64,000 bases of DNA from a bacterium (GCA_030430495.1 JAUIKM010000018.1:41032-105031); one strand, 5' to 3'; numbered from the stretch's first letter, positions 7,997 to 16,927 are shown. Numbers and translations are program-made. Notes: generated by a model not told the origin, from the letters alone.

Positions 7997-9754
7997 TTAA
8001 CGCACCATGAATTTCAGTGTGCGTACCGCGGCGTCCGTGCGGACCTGAACCAGGTAGACGCCCGCTTCCAGATCGGCAGTTGAAATGTTTAAGCCCTGTT
8101 CGCCGGCTTTCAATTGAATGTTCTGTTCGTAGCGTACGCGGCCGCTGAGATCGCTGATGCGCAGCAGCGCGTCGACGTCGCCCGACTCGTTTACAAGTTG
8201 CAGGTCGAGGGCCTGCCCCTGTTCCACCGGCACAGGGCCTGCCTGAAGTTTGTCGGCCTGCGCTTCCGGCAAGGCCGGGCCGCCGTCCTTGGAAGTCGCG
8301 AAAATCGGACAAATGGTCGTCGACATCAGAAGTGCCCCGTGGGCCATCTCGATCGGGTCGATGGGCGAATAATTGGCGACGTCGCATTCGAGCTCGTCGT
8401 AGCCTTCGATATTGTACATGTTGTAGGTTTGCGCTGACGTGCATCCTGTCTGCCCCGTTCCGGACGTACGCAGCATATACCAGTCGCGCGAACCAAAACC
8501 GCTTGGATGATCACTTGTACCGCAGACCCAGTAACCACGCTCATTGGTGGCCGAGATAAATCGCTCAACCGCGTACCCGTGGTCGATCGTCCCGGGCTGT
8601 AGTCCCGGCGATGTCGTCACCCAGGTCGGCATCATTGTAAAGCGATCAAATTCCATCATTAACAAATCCTGCTCGCCGGCGGCTGTTGTCTGGGCAAAAC
8701 CCGTTACCACCAGATGATCGGGCGTATGGCCCCAGCAAATGTGAAAACCGCCGTGATGTCCATCTGTGATCCCTGCGTAGTTGTAGTAGTAGAGCGGGCC
8801 GGGAGTGTGGTCGTTCAGGCCGCGCCACACCGGCGTGATAATCAGTTCGGAGGTGCCATTGGGACAGTCCAGCCCGCAGGCATACATCGTCGTGGTTCCT
8901 CCCAGCTCGAGTTCGTGGAAAAGACCGTCGGCATTCGGTTTACCCTGACGCGTCGCGTGAATGAAATTGCCGGTTGCGCGATCGATAGTCATCAGCATTG
9001 GATCGGTGTATCCGGTGCCTCCCGCCTCTTCAGCAAAGCCGCATATTGTCAGGCCGTAGTCCAGTCCGTACTCGTCCACATCCCACGCTTCCTCACGGCC
9101 ATCCGTGCCATACACCTTGGCCCAGTTGGTTCCCCCCGTCATAATATCCATGTTGACAGCAAAAACATCACTCTGAGAGTTTGCACTGAGTTGGTCCCAA
9201 ACCGTTCCAGTAATTATGACCTGGCCAAGATTCGTCTGGAAAATACCACGCGCAAATTCGTCTTTGCCGGGCGTCGCGATCGTCCAGAAGCTCGGCGTCA
9301 CGGTAGAACCGGCACCGTCCAGCACTCCTATCAGTATGTCCCAATCTGCGTTCGGCTGATCCAGCCTGCGGTAATTGGCCACAAAAGCAATGTTGTAGTT
9401 CTGCAATTCAACGACGTCAAAGAAGTCGGGATGAATCTCGTATTCGTCATTGGAAAATGGGTAGGTGTTTTCCCAGGCCATCGTACCTGCTGCGTCGAGA
9501 CGCGTGACTGTTAACTTCCAGCGATCCGGCGCAGAACTGTATTGAGTCGAGCCGACGACTATCACATCGCCATTTTGTCGTTTCAGATTCGCCAGAGCAA
9601 TGCCGTTGTCGAGTCCGCTGTTGCCGAAGAGTTTTTCCCATGTGTTGACCTGGGCATGCGCCTCCGCATGCAAAAACACACAGACCAGGAGCGCGAGCAA
9701 CCACGGAATTTTCCGCCCAGGGAAAACAGTCGAAGCAGATTGAAAAGAGTGCAT
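7997..9754 (-). CDS. T9SS-exported protein, paralog 1
   Basis: The 585-residue protein has a signal peptide (ending near LHAEAHAQ), a body with repeated Asp/Gly/Trp segments (GDVIVVGSTQYS, VIITGTVWD, VVTGFAQTT, GYWVCGTSDHPSG) that looks like a beta-propeller or long beta-sheet array, and a C-terminal Por-type sorting domain ending in LEAGVYLVQVRTDAAVRTLK. Final destination is the outer surface or medium by T9SS. The start has GGGAA about nine bases upstream. It is a close paralog of the next gene at 10159-11931 with the same length and order of motifs, and the two sorting domains are almost identical. I cannot assign a biochemical function. Confidence 0.85.
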   Translation of the reverse strand: MHSFQSASTVFPGRKIPWLLALLVCVFLHAEAHAQVNTWEKLFGNSGLDNGIALANLKRQNGDVIVVGSTQYSSAPDRWKLTVTRLDAAGTMAWENTYPFSNDEYEIHPDFFDVVELQNYNIAFVANYRRLDQPNADWDILIGVLDGAGSTVTPSFWTIATPGKDEFARGIFQTNLGQVIITGTVWDQLSANSQSDVFAVNMDIMTGGTNWAKVYGTDGREEAWDVDEYGLDYGLTICGFAEEAGGTGYTDPMLMTIDRATGNFIHATRQGKPNADGLFHELELGGTTTMYACGLDCPNGTSELIITPVWRGLNDHTPGPLYYYNYAGITDGHHGGFHICWGHTPDHLVVTGFAQTTAAGEQDLLMMEFDRFTMMPTWVTTSPGLQPGTIDHGYAVERFISATNERGYWVCGTSDHPSGFGSRDWYMLRTSGTGQTGCTSAQTYNMYNIEGYDELECDVANYSPIDPIEMAHGALLMSTTICPIFATSKDGGPALPEAQADKLQAGPVPVEQGQALDLQLVNESGDVDALLRISDLSGRVRYEQNIQLKAGEQGLNISTADLEAGVYLVQVRTDAAVRTLKFMVR

Positions 9755-10158
9755 AGTGCCATTCCCATAAAAAGTTAAAAAACTCTGACAAAGCGGGGGC
9801 TCAGGCTTGCGAGGTCAGGCGCACGAAGATTCACATCATCGTCCGGCAGCCGGGGCGATTGCTGTTGCGATCTCTCGCCGCTCGTCTGTCCATGCGCTGC
9901 GCCTCACAGCCTGAATATATGGCGGGATTGCAATTCAGCTACGGGGTATTTAGTGAGTACGACGCACGTAATCTGTTGATAGCCAACACGTTACGACGAC
10001 ACGAATCAGAGGCGGTTCGATCTCATGGCACGAACTTGTACGCCGCCCTTCGTTCACGGAGCAGTATAAAAAACGGCCGCCGCGCTTGCGCGCGACGGCC
10101 GTTCAGCTTCCGAACCGGGATCGACTTAAACAAAAACTGCCGCTTGTTCAAGGCGAGT
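9755..10158. other. intergenic region between T9SS paralogs
   Basis: No gene is seen in these 404 bases. They hold the upstream region of paralog 1 and the terminator of paralog 2 at 10069-10103. Confidence 0.6.
10069..10103 (-). terminator. terminator of T9SS paralog 2
   Basis: On the minus strand GAACGGCCGTCGCGCGC pairs with a GCGCGGCGGCCGTT arm and is followed by TTTTTTA. It lies about 55 bases after the stop at 10159. The sequence resembles the terminator of paralog 1 at 7911-7940, so the duplication included the 3' region. Confidence 0.75.
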
Positions 10159-11931
10159 TTAACGCACCATGAATTTTAAGGTGCGTACTGCGGCGTCCGT
10201 TCGTACCTGTACAAGGTAAACGCCCGCTTCCAGGTTGGCAGTCGGAAGTTTAAAAGTCTGTTCGCCTGCCAGGAGGCGAATGTTTTGCTCGTAGCGCGTC
10301 CGGCCCGTGATGTCGATGATGCGCAGCACGCCGTCGACGTCGCCGAAGTTGTTCTCGAGCCGCAGGTCGAAACTCTGCCCCGGCTCAACCGGAATCGGAC
10401 CGGCCCGCAGGCCGGCAATGGCGGACTCACCAGGCCGAGCTTCGTCGCTGTTTTTGAACGTCGAGAAAATGGGACAGATGGTCGTTGTCAGGAGCAGGGA
10501 GCCGTGGTTCATTTCAATCGGACTGACGGGAGTAAAGTCCACTTCGTCGTAAAAGACCTGGTCGAAACCGTCGATGCTGTACATGCCGTGCGACGGCGTA
10601 AACGTGCAGCCGGTCTGCCCGGAACCCGAAGTCCGCAGCACGTACCAGTCACGCGAACCAAAACCCGCCGAGTGCACGCTTGTGCCCGAAACCCAGTAGC
10701 CCTGTTCACCCGTGCTGGTTTTCGTAAACGGCGCAATGGCGTGTCCGTGGTCGATCGTATTTGTCGGCGCGCGCGGGGACGTGCGCACCCAGGTCGGAAT
10801 CATAGTCCAGCGATCAAATTCCATTAACATCAGATCCTGCTCGCCGGCGGTATTTGTCTGGGCAAAACCGGTAACGACAAGATGGTCCGGCGTATGGCTG
10901 TGGTCGATGTGGAATCCGCCGTGGTGCCCATTCGTAACGCCGGCGTAGTTGTAGTAAAACGTCGGCCCCGGCGTGTGATTCGCAAAACCGATAACCGCCG
11001 AAGAAATGATCACTTCGGATGTGCCGTTGGGACAATCCAGCCCGCAGACAAACATGCGGTCGGGATCCGTCAGTACCAGCTCGTGGAACAGCCCGTCACT
11101 GTTTGCCTTGCCCTGAAGCGTCGCAAATCGGAATACGCCCGTCCAGCGGCTCACCGTCATCAGCAGAGGATCGGTAAAAGTGCTCGATGCGGCTTCGTCA
11201 GCAAATCCGGCGATCATCAAACGGCTGTCCGCACCGTATTCCTTGACGTCCCAGGCTTCTTCACGCCCTTCCGTTCCGTAGTAGTACGACCAGCTCGTAA
11301 TCCCCGTCATGATGTTGAGTTTCGTTGCAAAGATATCGCTCTGGGAAGTCGAACTGAGTTGGTTCCAGACCGTGCCGACAACGACGATTTCGCCGTCATT
11401 TGCTTCAGTGATACCGCGGGCGACTTCATCCTTGCCGCCCGTCGCCACTGTCCAGAAAGTCGGCGACACAAGCATGCCGTTTGCGTTTAACACGCCGATC
11501 AACACATCCCAGTCCGCATTGGGTTGATTCAGTTTGCGGTAGTTGGCCACAAAGGCGATGTTCCCGGTGCTCATCTCGATGATGTCAAAAGCATCCGGAT
11601 GGATCTCGTATTCGTTGTCGAAAAAGGGATAGGTGTTTTCCCAGACGATCGCGCCGTTCTGGTCCAGCCGCGTAATCGTCAACTTCCAGCGGTCCGGTGC
11701 AGTGCTGTACTGCACCGACCCGATGACGACCACATCGCCGTCCTGCTGACTCAGCGTCGCCAGTGCGACGCCGTTGTCCAGCCCGCCGCCGCCGTAGAGA
11801 TTCTCCCAGGTGTTGACCTGCGCATTAAGCGCAGCGTGAGTAAATAACAGACAAAAAGCCATGAAAAACAGAGATAAACCCGCCCGTGTTTTCACGGGGC
11901 GCAATAGTTGAACTCCTGGCATAGTAACCAT
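10159..11931 (-). CDS. T9SS-exported protein, paralog 2
   Basis: The 590-residue protein has a signal peptide (LSLFFMAFCLLFTHAALNAQ) and a body aligning along its whole length with the gene at 7997-9754: VNTWENLYGGGGLDNGVALA, the motif GLDCPNGTSE, NGHHGGFHIDHSHTPDHL and a CTFTP segment. It closes with a Por-type sorting domain ending LEAGVYLVQVRTDAAVRTLK. Signal-peptide and body residues differ moderately between paralogs while the sorting domain is nearly the same, which suggests selection or gene conversion at the 3' end. The ATG at 11931 or at 11922 (MPGVQLL) could be used; neither has a strong Shine-Dalgarno. Function is unknown. Confidence 0.85.
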   Translation of the reverse strand: MVTMPGVQLLRPVKTRAGLSLFFMAFCLLFTHAALNAQVNTWENLYGGGGLDNGVALATLSQQDGDVVVIGSVQYSTAPDRWKLTITRLDQNGAIVWENTYPFFDNEYEIHPDAFDIIEMSTGNIAFVANYRKLNQPNADWDVLIGVLNANGMLVSPTFWTVATGGKDEVARGITEANDGEIVVVGTVWNQLSSTSQSDIFATKLNIMTGITSWSYYYGTEGREEAWDVKEYGADSRLMIAGFADEAASSTFTDPLLMTVSRWTGVFRFATLQGKANSDGLFHELVLTDPDRMFVCGLDCPNGTSEVIISSAVIGFANHTPGPTFYYNYAGVTNGHHGGFHIDHSHTPDHLVVTGFAQTNTAGEQDLMLMEFDRWTMIPTWVRTSPRAPTNTIDHGHAIAPFTKTSTGEQGYWVSGTSVHSAGFGSRDWYVLRTSGSGQTGCTFTPSHGMYSIDGFDQVFYDEVDFTPVSPIEMNHGSLLLTTTICPIFSTFKNSDEARPGESAIAGLRAGPIPVEPGQSFDLRLENNFGDVDGVLRIIDITGRTRYEQNIRLLAGEQTFKLPTANLEAGVYLVQVRTDAAVRTLKFMVR

Positions 11932-12534
11932 CCAAAGAATAGTTGAAGAAAGAAAACAGGTGGCTCCGGCGCCGCCGGATGCGGCATCGCTATGGCTCGC
12001 AAGATCGTCCGATCCACTGGTTCATCAGCGTACCGATGTTCGGCGCTTACCGGTTCGGATAGATCGGCGATCAGGTGCTTGCCTTGATCTCGGCAGTGAT
12101 GCAACCTCGCTTAATTGCAGTATGAGAACGAATGCAGGGGCTGTGTGGCCGACCGCCTGGCTGATTTGCGATCTCGAAGGGTCGGCAGGCCCGATGCAGC
12201 GCCGGATTGAGAGAACATATGCAGCCGCCGCAAACCTTTCGCTACGGAATAATTGCGCAGGCACCTCGTAAGCCTTTGATAATCAAAGAGTTATCAATGT
12301 CGAAAATTCCAGATGTCCGCAGTGGAATGCAGATTCACGTTGCAGGCGCAACGCTGCGGCACTGTTTTTGTTGTTTGTGCCGGCCTTCCCGGCTGCGCTG
12401 AATTCGCGTGGTGCGGCAGAAAGTAGCGGCAGGCTGTTCGACGCATTTTTGCTAAATTCTCGGACCTCGGCGTGCACCCGTTTGAGAGGTCTCAACCAAA
12501 TTTCACAACCCCAAGTTTTTCGGAGTCATTGTTC
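11932..12534. other. intergenic region between divergent genes
   Basis: These 603 bases lie between the divergent T9SS paralog 2 and the GH64-like gene and should hold both promoters. No gene or clear -35/-10 pair stands out. Confidence 0.5.
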
Positions 12535-13908
12535 ATGTCAAGTATTTATCTCTCGGTCGATGCAAGATCATCCGGCCTTGCCGAAGGCACGCCCGTGTAC
12601 ATGTATGTGGTCGGACTTGTCAGTGTTGCCGCAACGCCAACTACGCCCGCCGTGGATACGTTCTACCGCCTGGATTCGACCGGCATGCCGCACGTCATGC
12701 AGGCGAGCGACAACTCCGAGCCTGCGTTTACCTTTCCGGGGTCCGGCTCCCTGTCCACAAAAGCCGTCGATGCGTTGAAAGCCAACTACCCGCTCGCGTG
12801 GGCCGACTACAGCATCCCGGTGTCGCTGACGGAAGTGACTAAAATCGATCTGGCCAAAATCAACTCGACCAATTGCCCCGGTCTGGGCACGGGTACGGCT
12901 GCTTTCAGCGGCCGCATCTACTTTTCCGTCGGCGTTCCCAAACTGCCGATCTCGCCGATCGGTTCTCCGGCCACCGGCTACACGGCCCCCGTATTTGTCA
13001 ATCCGCCGGGCAACCAGACACTGTTCGACTGGATCGAGTTTTCCTTTGATTCCAACCAGGCGTTTAACGGCAATACCACCCAGGTCGATCAGTTTGGATT
13101 CCCGCTGACCTTAAACGGAACGCCCGGCGGCAGCATCCAGGGAAGGCTGAATAAAACGCGCTCCGAAGTCACCGCCGCCTTCGGGTCCGGTCTAAGCGGG
13201 CCCATCGGCGACGGTCTGCTGCAAGTCCCAATCAACGAGGACGCGCGCGAAGCCTATCCGGAATTTGTTAACTACCTGCGTCTGATTTCACCCAAAACAC
13301 TCACAGGTGAAAACGACTACACCGGCGGTCTCAACAGCTTCTACGACAGCGTGATCAACAGCTCCTACACGACCTGGCAAACAACGCCGCTCGTCACTAA
13401 CGACCAGTCGACCGGCTACTATACCGGTTATGTTCCGACGGCGGACAAAGGCGACGGAACGGACAAAGACTCCAACTCCAGGTACGCCGGCGAGTTGATT
13501 TTCTTCCAGGGTCAATACAGCAGCGTGGCGGACATGAAAAACAAGGCGCCCGACTTTGTACTCGGACGCATCGACAGCTACGAGGTCTGGCAGTGTGAAG
13601 GCAAGCTGGCCGCAGGCGGCGACGCCCAGAAAAACGTCGGTAAAATGATTGCCGCCGCACTCAACCGCGGCGTGATCGCCAACAGCCTGGACGACTCCAC
13701 CTGTTCCGGCGATGCGTCCTCGTTTTATCCAAGCGGCGGCACGTCCAACGAATGGTCGCAGAAGTTCCACGAGTTCAGCGAGAACGCGCTGGCCTACGGC
13801 TTCCCCTACGACGACGTCTGTGATCAGAATCCGTCCATCGGCATCTCCGGCACAACCGCGATTGACATCACAATCGACGGTTTCTGGATTCGCAAATTCC
13901 AGCCCTGA
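12535..13908 (+). CDS. GH64-like beta-1,3-glucanase / thaumatin-like protein
   Basis: The 457-residue protein resembles the GH64-TLP family. The central segment FDWIEFSFDSNQAFNG is followed by QVDQFGFPL, containing the Glu and Asp that in the family form the catalytic pair; LSGPIGDGLL and SFYDSVINSSY follow. GH64 enzymes cleave laminarin-type beta-1,3-glucans to pentamers. Met22 of the open frame is chosen because CGGAG lies nine bases before it. No signal peptide and no T9SS domain are visible, unlike the neighbouring cargo genes, so it may be cytoplasmic or leave by another route. The Glu-Asp spacing is about 17, close to the expected value. Substrate is inferred from the family only. Confidence 0.75.
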   Translation: MSSIYLSVDARSSGLAEGTPVYMYVVGLVSVAATPTTPAVDTFYRLDSTGMPHVMQASDNSEPAFTFPGSGSLSTKAVDALKANYPLAWADYSIPVSLTEVTKIDLAKINSTNCPGLGTGTAAFSGRIYFSVGVPKLPISPIGSPATGYTAPVFVNPPGNQTLFDWIEFSFDSNQAFNGNTTQVDQFGFPLTLNGTPGGSIQGRLNKTRSEVTAAFGSGLSGPIGDGLLQVPINEDAREAYPEFVNYLRLISPKTLTGENDYTGGLNSFYDSVINSSYTTWQTTPLVTNDQSTGYYTGYVPTADKGDGTDKDSNSRYAGELIFFQGQYSSVADMKNKAPDFVLGRIDSYEVWQCEGKLAAGGDAQKNVGKMIAAALNRGVIANSLDDSTCSGDASSFYPSGGTSNEWSQKFHEFSENALAYGFPYDDVCDQNPSIGISGTTAIDITIDGFWIRKFQP

Positions 13909-13942
13909 CGACCGTTTTCAGACGCCGTTTGTATTAAACAGC

Positions 13943-13979
13943 AATGCCCTGCCGACCGAAATCGTCAGGGCATTTTTTT
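13943..13979 (+). terminator. terminator of the GH64-like gene
   Basis: AATGCCCTG pairs with CAGGGCATT and is followed by TTTTTG, about 35 bases after the stop. Confidence 0.85.
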
Positions 13980-14023
13980 GATCTTGACTGCGGAGGCAAT
14001 TTTGCTGCCGCAAACGACGGTTG

Positions 14024-14458
14024 TTATTGTCGCGGATATTCGTAGTTAAACATCCAGTTGATGCCGAACTTATCCGTCACCATACCGAAGTACGCGCCCC
14101 AGAACTGGTCCTGCATCGGCATCGTCACCGTTCCGCCCGCGCCCAGCGCCGCGAACAGTCGATCGGCCTCTTCCTTGCTCGACGGAGAAACAGATACGGA
14201 GAAGTTATTGCCCACCGTTATCGGCGGGCTCATGCCCGGCATGGTGTCGCTTCCCATCAGAATCGTTTCTTTGCTGATCGGCAGGCTGACGTGCATGATG
14301 CGGTTTTTAAGTTCGTCGGGCAGCGGTTGATCGCCCTGCGGCGGCATCTCGCCAAATGTTGATCTGTAAGAAAACTCGCCGCCGAACGCGCTTTTGTAAA
14401 AATCAAAGGCGTCGCCGCACTGGCCTTCATAGGTCAGGTACACATTGACAGTGGTCAT
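14024..14458 (-). CDS. VOC family protein (PhnB-like)
   Basis: The 144-residue protein MTTVNVYLTYEGQCGDAFDF follows the PhnB/VOC pattern: FYKSAFGGEFSYRSTFGEMP, IMHVSLPISKETILMGSD, SPSSKEEADRLFAALGAGG and WGAYFGMVTDKFGINWMFNY at the end. Members are often mislabelled as glyoxalases; the substrate is unknown. The start is Met72 of a longer open frame, because the VOC domain begins there and GGGATTATTGGAAC precedes it. It lies downstream of, and in the same direction as, the ArsR-SRPBCC pair, with a 275-base gap, so it may have its own promoter. Confidence 0.88.
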   Translation of the reverse strand: MTTVNVYLTYEGQCGDAFDFYKSAFGGEFSYRSTFGEMPPQGDQPLPDELKNRIMHVSLPISKETILMGSDTMPGMSPPITVGNNFSVSVSPSSKEEADRLFAALGAGGTVTMPMQDQFWGAYFGMVTDKFGINWMFNYEYPRQ

Positions 14459-14732
14459 GTTCCAATAATCCCGTGCTGTTGATGAAAAGATCAGATACTG
14501 AATGAGCAGAGTGTCATGCGCCGCTTCCAAGTTAGCACATTTGTGTATCCATGTCAAAACCGCCCGCGGCAGCGCTTTAAATTCGCTGCATGTTTGTTGT
14601 TTCCGGCTCCCGCCAACGCCCGTTCTGTCGTTTAAGTTGTACATAAAACACCAAACGCAAAGGACCGACAAGCTGTCTGCATCGCCTTCCTTTGCGTTTA
14701 AGTATTTTACTCCGCCCGTACGTTTGCCGTAC

Positions 14733-15155
14733 TTAACTCATGTGTCCCGCCAGACTGTCGAGAATGGCCGTCCACCCGCCTGCGTGGTTGTCGCGTGACG
14801 TTTCATCGGAAAACTTGACATGTTTCAATTCCACCAGCGTGCCTTCTTCCGTGGAGCTGAAGTTAAGCGTTACGGTGGAGTCTTCCACGGAAAAGGGCGA
14901 CTGCCAGGTAAACTCGATCTGCCTGTGCGGATTAAGTGTTTTATATACGCCCCAATGCGGAATTTCCTGTTCGCCCGCTGCCATGACAATTGAAAATTTC
15001 CCGCCGACGCGCGGATCGGTTTCGGCTTTCGGCACGGTCATACCCTGCCCGGGAATCACAAACTGCGCCAGCATTTCGGGGTCCAGCCAGGCGTTGTACA
15101 CGGCTTCAATCGGCGCTTTGATGGTGCGCGAAACGTTTAATGTGAGGTCAGCCAT
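14733..15155 (-). CDS. SRPBCC / AHSA1-type protein in an ArsR operon
   Basis: The 140-residue protein begins MADLTLNVSRTIKAPIEAVY and carries the family signatures AWLDPEMLAQFVIPG, DPRVGGKFSIVMAAG, an EFTWQSP strand and HAGGWTAILDSLAGHM at the C-terminus. A very good GGAGG seven bases before the ATG supports the start. Its first eight bases overlap the end of the ArsR gene, so translation is coupled. ArsR + AHSA1 pairs are common in bacteria and usually form an autoregulated unit, but the ligand is not established. Confidence 0.9.
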   Translation of the reverse strand: MADLTLNVSRTIKAPIEAVYNAWLDPEMLAQFVIPGQGMTVPKAETDPRVGGKFSIVMAAGEQEIPHWGVYKTLNPHRQIEFTWQSPFSVEDSTVTLNFSSTEEGTLVELKHVKFSDETSRDNHAGGWTAILDSLAGHMS

Positions 15156-15528
15156 CGGAATCCTCCCTGGGTTGATCTTTTGGATCGTTTTGTTGAAGTG
15201 TTAACAAATGTTCGAGTTTTTCCAGTCGCAAATCCCACACGGAGCGCAAGGATTGCAACCAGGCAACAATTGCGGCTATCGGTTCCAGTCTGGCTTCAAT
15301 CAAATGCTCGCGTCCAACGGTACGGCGCTCCGCCAGCCCCGCTTTTTCGAGCACTTTGATGTGTTTGGAGACCGCGTTCAGGCTCATGTCGTACGCCGCC
15401 GCCAGGTCCGTCACCCGGCTGGCGCCCTCCTGCACAAGCGTCGTCAGCAGCGACCTGCGCGTCGGGTCGCTCACCGCCTTCAGAACTGCCGAAAGCTGCT
15501 GTTGCTGTTCGTTCGAATGTTCAACCAT
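15148..15528 (-). CDS. ArsR-family winged-helix repressor
   Basis: The 126-residue protein MVEHSNEQQQQLSAVLKAVS has the classic ArsR winged HTH: DPTRRSLLTTLVQEGASRVT, DLAAAYDMSLNAVSKHIKVL as recognition helix, and EKAGLAERRTVGREHLIE as wing. It lacks the CxC of metal-sensing ArsR proteins, so it probably senses something other than metal, as is usual for the AHSA1-linked subfamily. The ATG at 15528 lies seven bases after a good -10 box and inside an inverted repeat, so the mRNA is probably leaderless and the repressor probably binds over its own start. It overlaps the SRPBCC gene by eight bases. Confidence 0.92.
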   Translation of the reverse strand: MVEHSNEQQQQLSAVLKAVSDPTRRSLLTTLVQEGASRVTDLAAAYDMSLNAVSKHIKVLEKAGLAERRTVGREHLIEARLEPIAAIVAWLQSLRSVWDLRLEKLEHLLTLQQNDPKDQPREDSDG

Positions 15529-15574
15529 TTGGTTCAATATAACACTTACATTCCGATTGTCAACCCTTTGGTTG
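15521..15574 (-). promoter_or_regulatory. arsR-type promoter with two operator-like inverted repeats
   Basis: On the minus strand TTGACA (15563-15558) and TATATT (15541-15536) are spaced by 16 bases, and the ATG follows seven bases after the -10. CAACC-N4-GGTTG (15561-15574) overlaps the -35 box, and AACC-N4-GGTT (15523-15534) overlaps the start codon. The two dyads share the sequence CAACCAAA-GGTTG and have centres 39 bases apart, an arrangement suited to ArsR autorepression. Confidence 0.7.
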
Positions 15575-15713
15575 AATGATTTTCCGACCTGGCCGGTGCG
15601 GGGCACGGGCCGCAGCTTGTGGACTGCTTTTGCGCCCGTGGATTGTGCGCCTTGTCTCGGCAGCTTGTGAACGGACCTGGGCTTCGCCGCTCCGCTTGCA
15701 GCTCGCCGGCTTG

Positions 15714-15777
15714 CCTTTTGAGCGCTTCGCCGCTTCGCTTGCAGCTCATCGGCTTGCTTTTTACTCATGTTTGTCAG
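15714..15777 (-). repeat. dispersed intergenic repeat, copy B
   Basis: Minus-strand reading TGACAAACATGAGTAAAAAG then CAAGCGAAGCGGCGAAGCGC matches copies A and C. Here the repeat is within an open frame that reaches the ArsR gene, which makes that longer frame misleading as an N-terminal extension. Confidence 0.5.
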
Positions 15778-16027
15778 CGGGATTGGAGCTGCGGGACTTC
15801 AAATTGGCTTTTGATTCAGTAAGACTTCTTTGTCCAGATTGTGAACTATTCTCGGAGGACAAATACTTCAGGAACGTGACGAACTGTATTTTTCAGGATA
15901 AAAGAAGAATTCAATACTACTTTTGACATAATAAGCAGAGTAACATACTGAACATTCTACTTTGATTTTGTAGAAAGCAGCGGTAATTTTATTGCGTCCA
16001 TTCGCATATACTTATCGGGAACTGCTG

Positions 16028-16807
16028 ATGTCCGAGATTACTCCTCCTCAATCCGACTCCACGCCTCCGCAAATCAGGAAGAAATTTACGTTCGGGATGT
16101 TTGTCCTCTGGCTTGTAGGAATCATGTTCTTTATCTCTTCCTTCAATTCACTTGGAGAGCAGCCTTTCCTGGCGACGGCCGCGATTTTTGTCATAGGACT
16201 AATCGCTCTACCGCCCGTTCACGGTGTGTTGAGACGATTTATCAAAGACAAGTGGGTCAGGGGCCTGGTGTCTGTGCTGGCGATGTTTGCATTCGCCGCG
16301 TTGGCAACTTATAGTCAAAACAAAGAGAAAGAATTGCAAGCCGAACTGCGCGCCATTAAACAGGCCGCCGAGGAAAAAGAACGCCTTTATCTGGACTCGG
16401 CCGCCCAGGCAATTGCGGATCAATACTACTTCGTTAAACACTATCAGGCGCGAGCCTGGTTGCAAAACTCCGGAGACAGTCTTGAGAATCCACAGCACAC
16501 GTTCTCGACGTTTCTGGACACTGCGTTGGTAGTTCATCAGCGAGATTCAATTCAGCACTTTCAAGACTCAGTCGCTGACCATCTAGCCATGGTTCAGGCG
16601 CGCAAAGACTCGATTAAACATGTGCAGGACTCTGTTCGAGCTTACAAACAGCGCCTCGCCGAACAAGAGCGTCTGCGACGGGAAGCGAACCGACCGATAA
16701 ATCCAGAAGGGATTTCGATGCGTTGTCGGGCTTTTACTCAGAAAGGACCACAGTGCAAACGCATGACAAAAAACACGTCGGGTTACTGCTGGCAGCACGA
16801 GCGATGA
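16028..16807 (+). CDS. two-helix membrane protein with coiled coil and C-terminal Cys/His motif
   Basis: The 259-residue protein starts MSEITPPQSDSTPPQIRKKF. Two to three hydrophobic segments (about residues 22-100: FGMFVLWLVGIMFFISSF, FLATAAIFVIGLIALPPV and LVSVLAMFAFAALATY) are followed by a charged helix rich in Gln/Glu/Asp with repeats of the type HxQDSV. The last 30 residues, MRCRAFTQKGPQCKRM then SGYCWQHE, form a CxxxTxxGxxC-N-CxxH pattern seen in small zinc-binding modules (DUF5763-like). No function is known to me. Three different ATG codons are near the start; 16028 is best placed for the first membrane segment. Confidence 0.7.
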   Translation: MSEITPPQSDSTPPQIRKKFTFGMFVLWLVGIMFFISSFNSLGEQPFLATAAIFVIGLIALPPVHGVLRRFIKDKWVRGLVSVLAMFAFAALATYSQNKEKELQAELRAIKQAAEEKERLYLDSAAQAIADQYYFVKHYQARAWLQNSGDSLENPQHTFSTFLDTALVVHQRDSIQHFQDSVADHLAMVQARKDSIKHVQDSVRAYKQRLAEQERLRREANRPINPEGISMRCRAFTQKGPQCKRMTKNTSGYCWQHER

Positions 16808-16838
16808 GTTTTTACGCCGTTTAATCGCATTCAAACTG

Positions 16839-16900
16839 CATGACAAACAAAAAGGAAAAACAAGCCGGAAGCATGACGGCGAAGTGATCAGTCAAAAGAG
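16839..16900 (+). repeat. dispersed intergenic repeat, copy D
   Basis: CATGACAAACAAAAAGGAAA continues to CAAGCCGGAAGCATGACGGC. It begins 32 bases after the stop of the membrane protein gene at 16807, in the same orientation. Confidence 0.45.
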
Positions 16901-16927
16901 CGTGTGCCGGCGCAACACGCGGCGATC

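Noticed and set aside
15528..15768. Long N-terminal extension of the ArsR protein
   Set aside because: The extension is made of the dispersed intergenic repeat and basic low-complexity sequence, and the promoter lies inside it.
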